A stretch of 64,000 bases of DNA from RH-AL1 sp965249685 (GTDB taxonomy: Bacteria > Pseudomonadota > Alphaproteobacteria > Rhizobiales > Beijerinckiaceae), in the NCBI GenBank assembly GCA_965249685.1, contig CBDFMN010000003.1:2666001-2730000 (forward strand), in the 5' to 3' direction. Of the stretch, positions 1-10,235 are shown piece by piece (the first letter of the stretch is position 1; each line of letters begins with the position of its first letter). A program made the position numbers and the translations under genes. Below the pieces are notes generated by a model, which saw nothing but the letters and a program-made list of their open reading frames with translations, was not told the origin of the DNA and searched no databases.

Positions 1-96
1 AAGCGATTAGTCAGGCCGATCAGACGTCGGGTCCGCGCACAAGCGGCCGCCCGTGAGATATCGTATGCCGGCCGAACGCCGGAGAGAGTTGCAACA

Positions 97-432
97 ATGA
101 CGTATGTAGTGGTCGAGAACTGCATCAAGTGCAAATACACCGACTGCGTCGAAGTCTGTCCGGTCGATTGTTTCTATGAAGGCGAGAACATGCTCGTCAT
201 CCATCCCGACGAATGCATCGACTGTGGGGTCTGTGAGCCCGAATGCCCGGCCAATGCGATCAAGCCGGATACGGCGAAAGGTCTCGACAGCTGGCTCAAG
301 CTCAACCTCGACATGGCTAAGTCTTGGCCGAATATTACCAAGAAGCGCGAGGCGTTGCCCGAGGCCGCGGAATTCGACGGCAAGGACGACAAGCTGGCGA
401 TGTTCTCGGACAAGCCTGGCGCGGGCGACTGA
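97..432 (+). CDS. fdxA: Ferredoxin FdxA (7Fe-8S type)
   Basis: A 111-residue soluble electron carrier expected to hold one 3Fe-4S and one 4Fe-4S cluster. Cysteines lie at residues 9, 12, 17, 21 and 25, followed by the classical group at 40, 43, 46 and 50 (motif ECIDCGVCEPECP). The length and the acidic C-terminal half (about residues 58-111) match the FdxA family. A GGAGAG sequence lies about 10 bases before the ATG. The physiological partner is not known in this clade. It stands alone, 0.6 kb before carD, a pairing common in Rhizobiales. I am confident of the family. Confidence 0.96.
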   Translation: MTYVVVENCIKCKYTDCVEVCPVDCFYEGENMLVIHPDECIDCGVCEPECPANAIKPDTAKGLDSWLKLNLDMAKSWPNITKKREALPEAAEFDGKDDKLAMFSDKPGAGD

Positions 433-970
433 CCCGATCTCTTGCGGCTGCAGGATTCTTCGCCGTCTTTGCTTCAATATTTCGCGAGAAGCCCGTTCGG
501 GCGTTAACTATTGGCCGCCTTCCGCCCGGGTCGGCTCCTGATTCCTTTGAATTTCGTACATTTTCATGATAGGGTCTTGTTAAGAGTTTGGGAAATCTTG
601 AACTCGACGACCACGTCCAACCAAGAACCTGTTTCGGCGAGAGCGCTTTAGTTCAAACGGCGCGATCCCGGGCGGCTTGCCTGATTGCCTGCCATGGCTG
701 CAACGATCGTCGTGCGAAGCCCCGACGTCGATCGTCTGCTTTCGTGCTCGTGCGCAAGGCTGGCACCTGTCGCACGGACGGTTTCGCTTGAAGCCTCTGT
801 TTTCGGGTGACTGCCATCGTGACCGGGGCAGCCGTCTGCGGACGGTGCGACCTCGTTGGTAAGCGGTGTCGCTGGCAAAGGGTAGGGTTCTGTAAGCCAA
901 GTTGAGACCGCCGCCTTTCGGGAAAAGAGACGCCTAGACAGTATCGGCGACGCGGCGGCTCTTCGCGGGC
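433..970. other. Non-coding gap between fdxA and carD
   Basis: About 540 bases without a convincing gene. A short GCCC-GTTC-GGGC hairpin near 493-505 follows fdxA but lacks a T-run. The stretch 545-605 is AT-richer than its surroundings and is the likeliest place for the carD promoter, although no clear -35/-10 pair stands out. Open frames here have no recognisable protein similarity. Confidence 0.5.
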
Positions 971-1015
971 GTGTGTGGGCCAGCCGGTGACGACAAACGT
1001 CGGCGGGTGAAACCA

Positions 1016-1744
1016 ATGTGGAAAGGTATGGTCGAGGTGTCGGATAGAAAACTGAAGAAGACCAGCGAGGTCGACATGGCGCCGGCTCCCATCAGCCCGT
1101 CGGTCAAGCCCGTCGCCAAGGTTGAAGCCATCAAGGCCGAAGCCGCTAAAGGTGCCAAGGTGGTCGGCCACCGGCAAGGCTTCAAGATCCTCGAACATAT
1201 TGTCTACCCCGCGCACGGCGTCGGCCAGATCACCGCGATCGAGGAACAGGAAGTCGCCGGCTACAAGCTGGAATTGTTCGTCATCAGCTTCGCCAAGGAC
1301 AAGATGATCCTCAAGGTGCCAACCCCGAAGGTGGTGAGCGTCGGCATGCGCAAGCTGGCGGAGGCGCCGGTGGTGAAGCGCGCCCTCGACACTCTGATGG
1401 GTCGAGCCCGGGTCAAGCGCACCATGTGGTCGCGTCGTGCTCAGGAATACGAGGCCAAGATCAATTCCGGTGACCTTGTCGCCATCGCCGAAGTGGTGCG
1501 CGACCTCTACCGCTCCGATGCGCAGCCCGAGCAATCCTATTCCGAGCGCCAGCTTTACGAGGCTGCGCTCGACCGGATGGCCCGCGAGATCGCGGTCGTG
1601 CAGAAGCTCACGGACCAGGAAGCGCTGAAGTTCATCGACGACCAGCTTCAAAAAGGCCCGCGCCGCACGAAGGTCGAGGACGCCGACCAAGTCGATGCCG
1701 AAGAGGCCGAGGACGGGTCCAACGGGATCGTCGAGGCCGCCTGA
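1016..1744 (+). CDS. carD: CarD family transcriptional regulator
   Basis: CarD-family proteins bind the RNA polymerase beta subunit and stabilise open promoter complexes, especially at rRNA and stress promoters. The CarD/TRCF-like N-terminal domain begins with KILEHIVYPAHGVGQI and is followed by the helical DNA-binding part (RVKRTMWSRRAQEYEAKINS, then SYSERQLYEAALDRM). A Lys/Ala-rich N-terminal extension of about 55 residues and an acidic C-terminal tail are typical of Rhizobiales CarD. The start is uncertain: ATG at 1016 or ATG at 1028; a GTG at 971 lacks a ribosome site. A strong terminator follows the stop. Confidence 0.93.
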   Translation: MWKGMVEVSDRKLKKTSEVDMAPAPISPSVKPVAKVEAIKAEAAKGAKVVGHRQGFKILEHIVYPAHGVGQITAIEEQEVAGYKLELFVISFAKDKMILKVPTPKVVSVGMRKLAEAPVVKRALDTLMGRARVKRTMWSRRAQEYEAKINSGDLVAIAEVVRDLYRSDAQPEQSYSERQLYEAALDRMAREIAVVQKLTDQEALKFIDDQLQKGPRRTKVEDADQVDAEEAEDGSNGIVEAA

Positions 1745-1768
1745 GCCTTTCGCCGGATCGAAGAATCC

Positions 1769-1801
1769 AAGACGCCTCCGTTATCGGAGGCGTCTTCTTT
1801 T
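1769..1801 (+). terminator. Intrinsic terminator of carD
   Basis: A perfect 12-bp stem (AAGACGCCTCCG paired with CGGAGGCGTCTT) around a TTAT loop ends in a T-rich run. It lies 25 bases after the carD stop and separates carD from the convergent sigma-factor gene. Confidence 0.93.
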
Positions 1802-1941
1802 GTGCCGCCGAGGCCGTAGACGTCAGGACCGCCGCCGGAACCGATCCGAATCTGTGAGAAAGTCCGTTTTAAAGCATGGGTGGGGTCCGGCGGCCCTTCG
1901 AGCGCCACCCCTCCCTCGCTGCGGCGCGGTCGCCATCAGGC

Positions 1942-2874
<933 letters not shown>

Positions 2875-3012
2875 GATGTCTCCCAGGGTATAAAACGAGC
2901 CGGCGCATGGAGGAAACCGGACGCCGCAGCGGTCTCGGCGACGCTGACCGCCCGATCTCTGTGCAGCGAAACCGCCGATGGCGCGGGAGGGTTCCGCGGC
3001 GGCCGATAACGG

Positions 3013-4521
3013 CTACTCGATCACCAGCTTGTAGCGTTGGCCGACCTTCAGCGGGCCCGCCCCCGTCAGTCCGTTGAGGAGTTCGAACGTCTCGAGCGGC
3101 TTGTCCGGCACCACCATGCGCGCGGACATGGAGGCGGCGGTGTCCTCCGCCTTTGCGGTCAGCAGACCGATCCGCAGCGGGCGCACCTTGCCAGCCTCTT
3201 CGGGGTTGATCTTGCGGAACGAGTCGATGGCCGCGCGGTACTGCTTCTCCCGAGCTGGGTCGAGTGCGTGCGTGGCGAAGATCAGGCGGTAGACCTCCGT
3301 CGGGCTGAAGCGGATCACCGCGAGGCGAAAATTCCATTCGCCCGCGCGCGCCGTGGCCGTGACGCCCGGCGCACCGTTGACGTCGATCGCCTCGACCGAA
3401 CTGGCGACAAGCCCGTCGATCCAGCCGGACGCGAGGTAGGTGTCGAGCGCCGTTGTGCTCGGCACGGCGACGCTGTCGAGCCGCAGCGCCTCCGCGCCGC
3501 CTTCCTTGACGCCGAGCACCGCCTGCGTCGAGTTCTCGAGCACGAAGCCGTCCGGCGCCATGAAGGAGAAGCCGAGGCGCGGCTGCGTGAACTTTCGGCC
3601 GCGGATCGTCCCCTCCGAAGGGTCGTCGCCGAACATGACGAGGTCGACGGCCGTGAGGTAGGCCTCGCGGTCGCTGAGGCCCAGGTCTGGCGCGGCGATG
3701 CCGCGCGCCACCTTGACGGCTTGGGCGACGCGCTCGGGCGTCGAGGGATGCGTGGCCAGAATGTCGGGCTTGGCGGAGGAGGCGTTCTGCCCGATGAGCG
3801 AGGCGCGCAACGCGCTCGAACGGCCGAGCGAGGCGAGGAAGCGGCTGGCGCCATAGGGGTCGTAGCCCGCGCGCGCGACCGTCTTGATGCCGGTCTCGTC
3901 CGCCTCGAGCTCCTGCTGGCGGGAGAAGCCGGCGATCGACAGCTTGGCCGTGGCCTCCACCTCCTCGCTGCGCTGGCGGTTCTGAATGACCATCGCCGCC
4001 TTGCTGATCACCGCGGCGCGCTTCTCCTGCTCCGCCCGGGCGAGCGCGTGGCGCTTGGTGACGTGGGCGATCTCGTGCGCCATGACGGCGGCCACTTCCG
4101 ACCCGTCGTTGGCGAGCGCGAGCAGGCCGCGCGTCACGAACAGGTCGCCGGAGGGCAGCGCGAAGGCGTTGACGATGGGCGAGTTGAGGATGGTGATGCG
4201 GTAGGTGCGGGTCTCGTCGTCGGGCGCCTCGGCAAATTTGGCGAGGATGCCGTTGAGGTAGCGCTCGGCGGCCGCGTCCTTGTACTCGCCGCCGAAGAGG
4301 GCGACCATCCGCTTGTGTTCGGCCGAGGATGCGCTTTCCACCAGGGCGCGTGGAGCGGCCGCGGGCGCCTCGACAGGTACGGCCGGGCGACCCTGGCCGT
4401 CGATCGACGCGCAGCCGGCGAGCCCCGCCAGCAGCACCGCCGCCGCAAGCGCGCGGCCACGGTTAAGCGGCGCGCCGTTCGGCGCCGCCTTCCCGCCTGC
4501 CATCGCTCTTGCCTGCCCCAT
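3013..4521 (-). CDS. M48 family metalloprotease, lipoprotein
   Basis: A 502-residue zinc metallopeptidase of the BepA/Loi-like M48 group, predicted to be attached to a membrane facing the periplasm and to take part in outer-membrane quality control. A lipobox (LAGLAGC, Cys37) follows an Ala/Leu-rich signal segment. The zinc motif HEIAH is at residues 149-153 and the likely third ligand lies in ELEADE near 205. The C-terminal half after about residue 300 resembles the extra domain of alphaproteobacterial homologues. The first Met is used; Met7 is an alternative. Only six bases separate it from the upstream thermonuclease-like gene, so the two are probably one operon. Confidence 0.9.
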   Translation of the reverse strand: MGQARAMAGGKAAPNGAPLNRGRALAAAVLLAGLAGCASIDGQGRPAVPVEAPAAAPRALVESASSAEHKRMVALFGGEYKDAAAERYLNGILAKFAEAPDDETRTYRITILNSPIVNAFALPSGDLFVTRGLLALANDGSEVAAVMAHEIAHVTKRHALARAEQEKRAAVISKAAMVIQNRQRSEEVEATAKLSIAGFSRQQELEADETGIKTVARAGYDPYGASRFLASLGRSSALRASLIGQNASSAKPDILATHPSTPERVAQAVKVARGIAAPDLGLSDREAYLTAVDLVMFGDDPSEGTIRGRKFTQPRLGFSFMAPDGFVLENSTQAVLGVKEGGAEALRLDSVAVPSTTALDTYLASGWIDGLVASSVEAIDVNGAPGVTATARAGEWNFRLAVIRFSPTEVYRLIFATHALDPAREKQYRAAIDSFRKINPEEAGKVRPLRIGLLTAKAEDTAASMSARMVVPDKPLETFELLNGLTGAGPLKVGQRYKLVIE

Positions 4522-4527
4522 GACGCT

Positions 4528-5364
4528 TCACTTCGCTTGCATCTCGTTCCCGCCGGCGGGAGCGGCGGCATCGAGCACGTCGAGACTGTCGGGCCCGGCC
4601 AGTTCGATCTGCGGGCCGAACCGAAGGTCGAGAAGGCCGCGCAGGCGCAGCCGCCGTCCGACCAGAGATTGTACGCGCACGCCTTGAGCCTCGAACATCC
4701 GCGCGACGCGCGGCGGGATCGTGGCGGACAGGAGGGCACCGCCGCGCGCCGCCGTAAGTTCGCTCCGGAACGCGAGCTTCGTTCGATAGGGGCTGACGGT
4801 GACAGAGGCGAGACGGCCCTCGGCCGTGACCAGCGTGCCGGCCCGCTCCGCAAAGCCCGCCCGGTCGTCGACAGCCAGAACGGCATAATACGGATCGGCC
4901 CAGAGACCAAGCCTCCTGGCGCGCGCCACCTCTTCGGCCGCGAGGAGCACGGCGCGGCATTCGCTCGCCGCCGGCTCCGGGAGGTAACGGCCCCACCCCG
5001 CAGCGAGCGCCACCGCCGCGACGCCGCCGGCGATACCCTGGCTGGCGAAGGCGAGAGCGGGCAGGCGCCCCCAACGGTCGGGATCGATCGCCAGGACCTG
5101 CACGGCGAGGGTCTGGCCCGCGAGCTTCGCGGCGAGCGCGGCGCGGGTCTGCTCGTCGCGATCCGGTTCGTCCGGCGTTCCCAGCGCGGGGTCGAGGCCG
5201 ACGAGCCGCAGACGGCGCCCGTCGCCGAGCCGCAGCTCGAGCCGCGCCTCCACGCCGGCCAGCACGACGGTCTCGGCGCCCGTCGCCGGACAGGCGCCGG
5301 CCCCGGCGCTGGTTGTCACGAGGATCGCCGCCAGAAGGCCCGTCGTCCGCCGCCGTTCGCCCAC
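4528..5364 (-). CDS. Thermonuclease (SNase-like) family protein
   Basis: A 278-residue protein with an N-terminal signal-like segment followed by an OB-fold staphylococcal-nuclease-like domain (RRLRLVGLD, then AGQTLAVQVLAIDPDRWGR, then AEEVARARRLGLWADPYYAV). A C-terminal domain of about 90 residues follows. The family acts as secreted or periplasmic nucleases, but the catalytic Arg/Glu set is not clear by eye, so activity is uncertain. It is the promoter-proximal gene of a two-gene operon with the M48 protease. Confidence 0.75.
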   Translation of the reverse strand: MGERRRTTGLLAAILVTTSAGAGACPATGAETVVLAGVEARLELRLGDGRRLRLVGLDPALGTPDEPDRDEQTRAALAAKLAGQTLAVQVLAIDPDRWGRLPALAFASQGIAGGVAAVALAAGWGRYLPEPAASECRAVLLAAEEVARARRLGLWADPYYAVLAVDDRAGFAERAGTLVTAEGRLASVTVSPYRTKLAFRSELTAARGGALLSATIPPRVARMFEAQGVRVQSLVGRRLRLRGLLDLRFGPQIELAGPDSLDVLDAAAPAGGNEMQAK

Positions 5365-5443
5365 CGCCGCCCTCCATCTGGTCCAACGCGCCGGTCCATG
5401 CTACATCGAAACCGTCTCTTCGGCGCGGCCGATCCCGCCCCAC

Positions 5444-5520
<77 letters not shown>

Positions 5521-5614
5521 ATGTTTCGTACGTTTTTCTGAATGTCCGCGCCCCAGAACATGTCGTTTCACCTACGACATGGTGCGACGTTTTACAGTTA
5601 GCTCGCGCGTCCCC

Positions 5615-6100
5615 TCAGCGCTCCGGCGATGCTTTGGCGTTCCCACGCCCCGCCAGGTCGATCAAGATCGGGCACGTCGGCCCTTCGTCGCCGGGACAGC
5701 TTGCGGCCAGCTCGCCGAGCTCGGCTGCCATGCGCCGCAGGGCCGCGATCCGGGCCGAAAGCTCCTCGACCTGCTGCAACGCGATCCTCTTGACCTCCCG
5801 GCTCGCTTCCTTGCCTTGCCAGAGGCCGACCAGGGCTCGGATGCGCTCGATCGGAAATCCGAACGCCCTAGCGCGATGGATGAAGGATACCGTGCGCACG
5901 TCCTCCATCGCGTAGACCCGGTAACCGGTCGCGCTCCGGCGAGGCGCCGGGATGAGGTGGATGCTTTCATAGTAGCGGATCATCTTCGTCGAGGCGCCCG
6001 AGCGGGCCGCGACGTCGCCGATGGTGAGCGCGGTGATGCCGCTTCCTCTGCCGCCAGGCACAGAGCCGGCCAGACCGTTCTCACGTCCCTTAAATGACAT
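5615..6100 (-). CDS. cueR: MerR family copper-responsive regulator (CueR-like)
   Basis: A 161-residue MerR-type activator. The winged-helix N-terminus begins LTIGDVAARSGASTKMIRYY. A dimerisation coiled coil follows, and the C-terminal loop has two cysteines seven residues apart (SCPGDEGPTC), the pattern CueR uses to bind Cu(I). It is divergent from copZ-copA, and a MerR-type dyad lies between them, so it should repress and then activate that operon when copper rises. The start at 6100 is preferred; ATG at 6112 is also possible. The protein has an unusually long N-terminal extension of about 23 residues before the HTH. Confidence 0.9.
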   Translation of the reverse strand: MSFKGRENGLAGSVPGGRGSGITALTIGDVAARSGASTKMIRYYESIHLIPAPRRSATGYRVYAMEDVRTVSFIHRARAFGFPIERIRALVGLWQGKEASREVKRIALQQVEELSARIAALRRMAAELGELAASCPGDEGPTCPILIDLAGRGNAKASPER

Positions 6101-6160
6101 TTCGCCAGACATCCTCTTCAGCTCGGATCCGATGAACGGCGTCTCGCTCGAAGTCGTCTC

Positions 6161-6190
6161 TTGACCTTCCCACGTAGGAAGCACCCACAT
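6161..6190 (+). promoter_or_regulatory. Predicted CueR operator/promoter of copZ-copA
   Basis: A -35 hexamer TTGACC at 6161 runs into the dyad CTTCC-CACGTA-GGAAG (6166-6181). This is the layout of MerR-family promoters, where the operator lies between overly spaced -35 and -10 elements. The -10 element is weak (around CACATG, 6186). The site is about 30 bases upstream of the preferred copZ start. Confidence 0.8.
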
Positions 6191-6216
6191 GCAGCGGCAT
6201 GGCAAGGGAGACAGCT

Positions 6217-6438
6217 ATGCTCACAATCAACGTCGCTAGCATGACGTGCGGCCATTGCGTGGCGACCGTCACCAAGGCCGTGCAATCGGTGCATCCGGGC
6301 CTCGCCGTATCGGTAGACCTCGAGCACGGCGTGGTGACCATGCCCGACGACGCGGACGCCGGAGCTGTGCGGCGGGCCATCGCCGCCGCCGGATACGATG
6401 CGATCCCCGCGGGCAAGACATCCTGCTGCTGCGGCTAA
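6217..6438 (+). CDS. copZ: Copper chaperone CopZ (HMA domain)
   Basis: A 73-residue cytosolic metallochaperone. The MTCGHC metal-binding loop lies at residues 9-14 in a ferredoxin-like HMA fold ending with the usual AIAAAGYDA. The C-terminus carries an extra CCC cluster (SCCCG), which could bind a further Cu(I) ion. The ATG at 6217 is chosen because AAGGGAG lies six bases upstream; a start at 6199 would lie within that leader. It precedes copA by 18 bases and should pass Cu(I) to that pump. Confidence 0.93.
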   Translation: MLTINVASMTCGHCVATVTKAVQSVHPGLAVSVDLEHGVVTMPDDADAGAVRRAIAAAGYDAIPAGKTSCCCG

Positions 6439-6456
6439 CCGGACGGAGGGTGGGTT

Positions 6457-8829
6457 ATGAGCGAACACGCATCACAGGCTGCCGGCCGAAACGCAGGGCG
6501 TCACGGCGAGGACCGATCGCTGGAGGCGAGCGGCTCCGCTGTCGATCCCGTCTGCGGCATGAGCGTCGATGCCGCATCGTCCAAACACCGGCTGGAACGG
6601 GACGGTACGACCTACTGTTTCTGCTCCGCCGGATGCCAGGGCAAGTTTGCGGCCGATCCGCACAAGTACCTGCATCCGACAGAGGCCGGCCCGGTCGCGG
6701 TCGCGCCTCAGGGCACCACGTTCACCTGTCCCATGCATCCTCAGATTCGCCAAAGCGGTCCCGGCAGCTGTCCGCTCTGCGGCATGGCCCTCGAGCCCGA
6801 GACGCCGACGCTGGACATGGGGCCGAACGTCGAACTGGTGGACATGACGCGGCGCCTGTGGATCGCGCTGGCGCTGACCGCCCCGGTGTTCATCCTCGAG
6901 ATGGGTGGGCACATACCGGCGCTCGGTTTGCACGGCCTCGTCCCGGATCGAACGTCGGCCTGGATCCAGTTCGTGCTTTCGACGCCCGTCGTGCTGTGGG
7001 CGGGCTGGCCGTTCTTCGAGCGGGCTTGGGCCTCGGTCGTCAACCGCAGCCTCAACATGTTCAGCCTGATCGCGTTGGGAACCGGCGCCGCCTACCTCTA
7101 CAGCGTCGTCGCGACGCTCACGCCGGGCCTCTTTCCCTCGGGCTTCCGCGGCATGGATGGGACCGTGGCCGTGTATTTCGAGGCCGCGGCCGTGATCACC
7201 GTGCTCGTCCTTGTCGGACAGGTGCTGGAGCTTCGCGCGCGCGACCAGACCGGCGGCGCGATCAAGGCGCTTCTCCAGCTCGCGCCCAAGACCGCGCGGC
7301 GGCTTCGCGACGGGGCCGACGACGAGATCGTCCCGATCGAGCAGGTCGCGGCGGGCGACGTCCTGCGGATCCGTCCCGGTGACGGCGTTCCCGTCGACGG
7401 GGTCGTGCTCGACGGACGCGGCGCCGTCGACGAGTCGATGGTCACCGGCGAGTCGATGCCGGCATCCAAAGAGCGTGGTGCCAAACTGATCGGCGGCACC
7501 GTCAACGGGACGGGTTCGCTGACCATGAGGGCGGAGAAAGTCGGTTCGGACACCATGCTTTCGCGCATTGTCGCCATGGTGGCCGAGGCGCAACGCAGCC
7601 GCGCCCCTATCCAGCGGATGGCGGACAGGGTGGCAGGCTGGTTCGTGCCGACCGTTCTCGCCTGCGCCGTCGCAGCGTTCGCGGCCTGGGCAACACTCGG
7701 ACCAGCGCCCGCTCTCGCCTACGCGCTGATCGCGGCCGTCTCCGTCCTCATCATCGCCTGCCCTTGCGCGCTGGGCCTCGCAACGCCGATGTCGATCGGC
7801 GTCGGCGTCGGCAAAGGCGCGAGCATGGGCATCTTGATCAAGTCGGCGGAAGCCCTCGAGCGCATGGAGAAGGTTGATACGATCGTCGTCGACAAGACCG
7901 GCACGCTCACGGAGGGAAGACCCAGAGTGACCGCGCTCATCGCGGGACCGGGATACGACGAGATCGAACTGCTCGGCCTCGCCGCAAGCCTGGAGCGCGC
8001 GAGCGAACACCCGCTGGCGGCGGCGGTCGTCGCGGAAGCCAAGGCACGGGAGGTTGCGCTCTCCGAGCCGAGCCGCTTCGAATCGTTCACCGGAAAGGGC
8101 ATCGTCGGGTCGATCGGCGGGCGATCGGTGGCGCTGGGTAACGCGAAGCTCATGGCCGAAAGGAGAGTGGGACTTGGCGCTCTCGCGGACCGGGCGGAGC
8201 AGCTGCGCGGGGAAGGCGCCACGGCGCTCTTCCTCGCCGTCGACGGCGTCGCGGCCGGCGTCCTCGCGATCGCCGATCCGATAAAGGCCACGTCCGAAGC
8301 CGCCGTGAAGGCTCTCAGGGAGAGCGGACTCCGCGTCATCATGCTGACGGGCGACACGGCGACCACGGCCAACGCCGTAGGGCGTCGGCTTGGGATCTCG
8401 GAGGTCGAAGCCGACGTCCTGCCGGAAGACAAGCACCGGATCGTGCAGCGGCTGAAGGCAGACAAGCGCGTCGTCGCGATGGCGGGCGACGGGGTCAACG
8501 ACGCACCGGCCCTGGCCGAAGCCGACGTCGGTATCGCAATGGGAACGGGGACGGAGGTCGCCATCCAGAGCGCCGGCATCACGCTCGTGAAGGGCGACTT
8601 GGCCGGGATCGCCCGCGCGATGGCGCTCAGCCGGGCGACGATGCGCAACATCCGGCAGAACCTCTTCTTTGCCTTCGCCTACAACGTGATCGGCATTCCC
8701 GTCGCCGCCGGCGTGCTCTATCCGACGTTCGGCATCCTCCTCAGTCCGGTCGTCGCCGCGCTCGCCATGTCCCTCAGCTCGGTCTCGGTGATCTCGAACG
8801 CGTTGCGGTTGCGGAGCCTGAAGCTGTGA
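6457..8829 (+). CDS. copA: Copper-exporting P1B-type ATPase CopA
   Basis: A 790-residue Cu(I) efflux pump of the inner membrane. Instead of N-terminal HMA domains it has a YHS domain (about 29-72, VDPVCGM and CFCSAGC) and a heavy-metal-binding domain (about 88-115, CPMHP and CPLCGM). Core motifs are TGES at 330-333, the transmembrane metal site CPC at 435-437, the phosphorylation site DKTGT at 479-483, an SEHP nucleotide-site motif and GDGVNDAPAL in the hinge. About eight membrane helices are expected. It is co-transcribed with copZ and probably controlled by CueR. Confidence 0.96.
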   Translation: MSEHASQAAGRNAGRHGEDRSLEASGSAVDPVCGMSVDAASSKHRLERDGTTYCFCSAGCQGKFAADPHKYLHPTEAGPVAVAPQGTTFTCPMHPQIRQSGPGSCPLCGMALEPETPTLDMGPNVELVDMTRRLWIALALTAPVFILEMGGHIPALGLHGLVPDRTSAWIQFVLSTPVVLWAGWPFFERAWASVVNRSLNMFSLIALGTGAAYLYSVVATLTPGLFPSGFRGMDGTVAVYFEAAAVITVLVLVGQVLELRARDQTGGAIKALLQLAPKTARRLRDGADDEIVPIEQVAAGDVLRIRPGDGVPVDGVVLDGRGAVDESMVTGESMPASKERGAKLIGGTVNGTGSLTMRAEKVGSDTMLSRIVAMVAEAQRSRAPIQRMADRVAGWFVPTVLACAVAAFAAWATLGPAPALAYALIAAVSVLIIACPCALGLATPMSIGVGVGKGASMGILIKSAEALERMEKVDTIVVDKTGTLTEGRPRVTALIAGPGYDEIELLGLAASLERASEHPLAAAVVAEAKAREVALSEPSRFESFTGKGIVGSIGGRSVALGNAKLMAERRVGLGALADRAEQLRGEGATALFLAVDGVAAGVLAIADPIKATSEAAVKALRESGLRVIMLTGDTATTANAVGRRLGISEVEADVLPEDKHRIVQRLKADKRVVAMAGDGVNDAPALAEADVGIAMGTGTEVAIQSAGITLVKGDLAGIARAMALSRATMRNIRQNLFFAFAYNVIGIPVAAGVLYPTFGILLSPVVAALAMSLSSVSVISNALRLRSLKL

Positions 8830-8927
8830 CGGCGGCCACGGGGGGACAGATCGCCGCCTTTCCCGTGGCGAGAATGCCGCATCGACGTTTGACCGGCGCC
8901 CGAGGTCCGATCCCGGTTGAGAGCCGT

Positions 8928-8950
8928 TTGACCTTTCCTTACGGGAAGGC
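8928..8950 (+). promoter_or_regulatory. Second predicted CueR-type operator
   Basis: TTGACC at 8928 is followed by the dyad CCTTTCC-TTAC-GGGAAGG (8932-8949), in which 6 of 7 pairs match. It closely resembles the operator before copZ. It points toward the second MerR gene and the DUF4396 gene, suggesting copper-dependent expression of both. No clear -10 is seen at the usual 19-20 base spacing. Confidence 0.65.
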
Positions 8951-9036
8951 GCGACGAACGTGTACGGCCTCACCTCCGGCTTCTGCCTGGATCGGGAAAA
9001 GTGGCGCGGTGATGCGATCGTTCGGCGCGCGACCCG

Positions 9037-9432
9037 ATGACCATCGGCGACGCACCGAAGGCGTCAGGCCTGCCCACGAAGACCATCCGCTACTGCGAAA
9101 GCACCGGATTGATGCGAACCCTGTCGAGGGGCGCAAGCGGATACCGTACGTACGGCGAGGCGGACGTCGACACCTTGCGGTTCCTGCGACGGACGCGCGA
9201 CCTCGGCTTTTCCATCGCGCTCACGTGGGAACTCCTGTCGCTGTGGCAGGACCATTCGCGCGACAGCGCCGTCGTCAAGACGATAGCTCTTACCCATGTA
9301 GCGGCGCTGAGGGAGACCATCGCGGGACTAAGCCGGATCGTGGAAGTGCCGAACGTGCTGGCGGACGCCTGCGACGGGGACGAACGCCCGTCCTGTCCCA
9401 TCATGGATGGTTTGGCAGCAGTAACCTTATAG
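9037..9432 (+). CDS. Second MerR family regulator, CueR-like
   Basis: A 131-residue MerR protein with a typical N-terminus (MTIGDAPKASGLPTKTIRY) and the Cu(I)-type C-terminal cysteine pair, again seven residues apart (ACDGDERPSCPIM). It resembles the regulator at 5615-6100 but lacks that protein's N-terminal extension. A CueR-type operator lies about 90 bases upstream, so it may regulate itself and the DUF4396 gene that follows. The recognition helix carries Cys where Tyr is usual (RYCES for RYYE), a small deviation. Confidence 0.88.
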   Translation: MTIGDAPKASGLPTKTIRYCESTGLMRTLSRGASGYRTYGEADVDTLRFLRRTRDLGFSIALTWELLSLWQDHSRDSAVVKTIALTHVAALRETIAGLSRIVEVPNVLADACDGDERPSCPIMDGLAAVTL

Positions 9433-9513
9433 ATGCGCCGATGAAAATCTCTTAGGCGACCAAAGACTTCGGCGGAAACTCTCACTGACGATCGCAACGA
9501 TGGTGTGCGCCCC

Positions 9514-10224
9514 ATGATTCCCACTTGGTTTCACGTCACCGCCATCAGCTATCTTGCCCTCGGCGCGGTATGCTGCGTGGGCATTGCGATCCACATGATG
9601 CGTCATCCGCAGAAAATGTGGATCATGAGTCTTGTCTGGCCGATAACGGCCTTGTTCGGCACGATCGCCGTCGTAGGGCTGTATATCCAGGATTTAAGAC
9701 GATCTCGGTCGAGCTCGGCGCACGCTCACGGCGGCTCCAAGCCGCCATTTCCCATCGTTGTCGCCAAGGGAGCGCTCCACTGCGGGGCCGGCTGCACCCT
9801 TGGGGACATCCTCGCCGAATGGCTGGCCTTCCTGGTACCCGGCATCGCCGTCGCCTTCGGCTGGCACTCTCTCTTCGCCGACAAGATCTTTGCCGTCTGG
9901 GTCCTCGACTACATCTTCGCCTACGCCTTCGGCATCGCGTTCCAATATTTCACGATCAAGCCGATGCGGGACCTGACACCGATGCAGGGGCTCGTCGCCG
10001 CCATAAAGGCCGACACCTTGTCGCTGACGGCTTGGCAGGTCGGCATGTACGGGTTTGTCGCAGTCTCGAAGTTCGTCGTCTTCTGGCGGATCTTCCATGC
10101 CGCGATGACGACGGACTCGGCGGAATTCTGGTTTGTCATGCAGATCGCCATGATCTGCGGTTTCCTTACGAGCTATCCTGTCAATGCATGGCTTGTCAGG
10201 AACGGCCTAAAGGAAGCGATGTAG
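9514..10224 (+). CDS. DUF4396 domain membrane protein
   Basis: A 236-residue integral membrane protein with about six hydrophobic segments. The motif HCGAGCTLGD in the loop before the third segment carries two cysteines and a histidine and could bind a metal. The family has no established function; it is often seen beside copper genes, as here. The ATG at 9514 is used; a GTG at 9505 in the same frame is possible. A role in copper handling is inferred only from context. Confidence 0.8.
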   Translation: MIPTWFHVTAISYLALGAVCCVGIAIHMMRHPQKMWIMSLVWPITALFGTIAVVGLYIQDLRRSRSSSAHAHGGSKPPFPIVVAKGALHCGAGCTLGDILAEWLAFLVPGIAVAFGWHSLFADKIFAVWVLDYIFAYAFGIAFQYFTIKPMRDLTPMQGLVAAIKADTLSLTAWQVGMYGFVAVSKFVVFWRIFHAAMTTDSAEFWFVMQIAMICGFLTSYPVNAWLVRNGLKEAM

Positions 10225-10235
10225 AAAGCCATCCA

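Noticed and set aside
6472..8973. An 833-codon open frame opposite copA
   Set aside because: CopA carries all P-type ATPase motifs; the antisense frame is Arg/His-rich and meaningless.
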